Assembly (NCBI GenBank): GCA_023954195.1
Contig: JAMLIK010000002.1
Coordinates: 310,001-374,000 of the forward strand
DNA: 64,000 bases
DNA from: Xanthobacteraceae bacterium
GTDB lineage: Bacteria > Pseudomonadota > Alphaproteobacteria > Rhizobiales > Xanthobacteraceae
Reading direction: 5' to 3'
Below the pieces are notes generated by a model. That model was not told the origin of the DNA. It worked only from the letters and a program-made list of their open reading frames with translations, and did not search any database. This document shows positions 63,523-64,000 of the stretch, piece after piece (positions within the stretch are counted from its first letter, which is position 1; every line of letters begins with the position of its first letter). The position numbers were made by a program, and so were the translations under genes.

Positions 63523-64000
63523 CTAGGGCGTATTCAGACGAAACACGGATTGAAACTTGTCCTGCGAAATTGGCACCCAGCTCATATCCACTTGCTTGTT
63601 CCGGGGGCTCCCCGCGCAAGTCAGAAAGTTGGTCGGCAAAAAGCCCGTTTCCGTAAATTGCCAGAGGTGCGGCTTCGAATAATCATCCACGGGATAGGAG
63701 GCGCCTCGCGGCAGCGGAGCCATTTTCCATTTCGGGCTACCGCCCTCCTTGGTCCATTTCTTGTTGTAAACCGGCCCGCGGTCGGTATATCGAGACGTCC
63801 ATACACCCCGATTGCTCAACAACGCATCTTCGTTATGCGTCATAACCGCATTCCACCACGCGGACGGATTTGTGTAGACGAGGACGGGCAGGCCCGTGGC
63901 CGCCTCAACGCGGTCTATCCAGATTTTCGCCATCGCGGCGATCTGGGCCGGCGTCATCTTGTACCACATGTCGCAGTAGTAAACGCCCTGGTCGTTCTTC
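63523..64000 (-). CDS. GH25-like lysozyme (partial, C-terminal part)
   Basis: Reads leftward from beyond the right edge; about 158 C-terminal residues are seen. YYCDMWYKMTPAQIAAMAKI, GLPVLVYTNPSAWWNA, then PHLWQFTETGFLP and KQVDMSWVPISQD resemble the C-terminal half of GH25 muramidases (LWQY...VDxN pattern). The catalytic Asp/Glu pair would lie outside the window. It is 28 bp upstream of the S1 protease gene and likely first or early in that operon. Family call is tentative. Confidence 0.65.
   Translation of the reverse strand, partial: KNDQGVYYCDMWYKMTPAQIAAMAKIWIDRVEAATGLPVLVYTNPSAWWNAVMTHNEDALLSNRGVWTSRYTDRGPVYNKKWTKEGGSPKWKMAPLPRGASYPVDDYSKPHLWQFTETGFLPTNFLTCAGSPRNKQVDMSWVPISQDKFQSVFRLNTP

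Overview
The window is high-GC chromosomal DNA of an alphaproteobacterium, most likely Bradyrhizobiaceae/Nitrobacteraceae (Bradyrhizobium, Rhodopseudomonas, Nitrobacter or a relative). The evidence is the fused cytochrome b/c1 gene (fbcH type), the fused TrpE-TrpG preceded by a WW leader peptide, the CcrM GANTC methylase, the order mutY / DUF721 / DsbA-like / smc, and several families of intergenic palindromes typical of that group. I cannot name the species.

Positions 1-43,700 look like core genome. In order: a MoxR / DUF58 / BatA-like cluster (left gene cut by the edge); a DUF1285, CoA-type Nudix, DUF6111 and CCA-transferase operon; hemF; queD, queE and trmL; the Rieske and fused cytochrome b/c1 genes; trpL and trpEG with an attenuator; apt; two ParA-like P-loop genes; an M48 protease / LemA pair; smc with its usual neighbours and mutY; ccrM; a zinc metallopeptidase; moaB; parts of a NitT/TauT-type ABC transporter; a PPK2 kinase; leuA with a leucine-rich leader ORF; a first complete TRAP transporter; a Spy-like LTXXQ protein and tRNA-Lys(CTT). 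Palindromic repeats of at least five types sit between these genes.

Positions 43,800-48,153 are an insertion-sequence pile-up just downstream of the tRNA: a complete IS630 element and a complete IS5 (IS427-type) element that share one TA, an IS3-type remnant, and an IS21 element whose istA/istB middle has been replaced by part of an IS256-type transposase.

Positions 48,169-58,818 form a GntR-controlled catabolic/transport locus. A SAF-domain dehydrogenase, a PhyH-type dioxygenase and a GntR/FCD regulator are transcribed leftward. Two complete TRAP transporters with Tat-type binding proteins are transcribed rightward; one has an unusual TM2-like domain fused to its small permease. A 24-bp perfect palindrome lies at the regulator start.

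Positions 59,059-64,000 hold a leftward, lower-GC operon of exported proteins: a GH25-like lysozyme (cut by the right edge), a trypsin-like protease, a subtilisin-like protease with a large unknown N-terminal region, and an unrecognised secreted protein. This is the best candidate in the window for an undescribed system.
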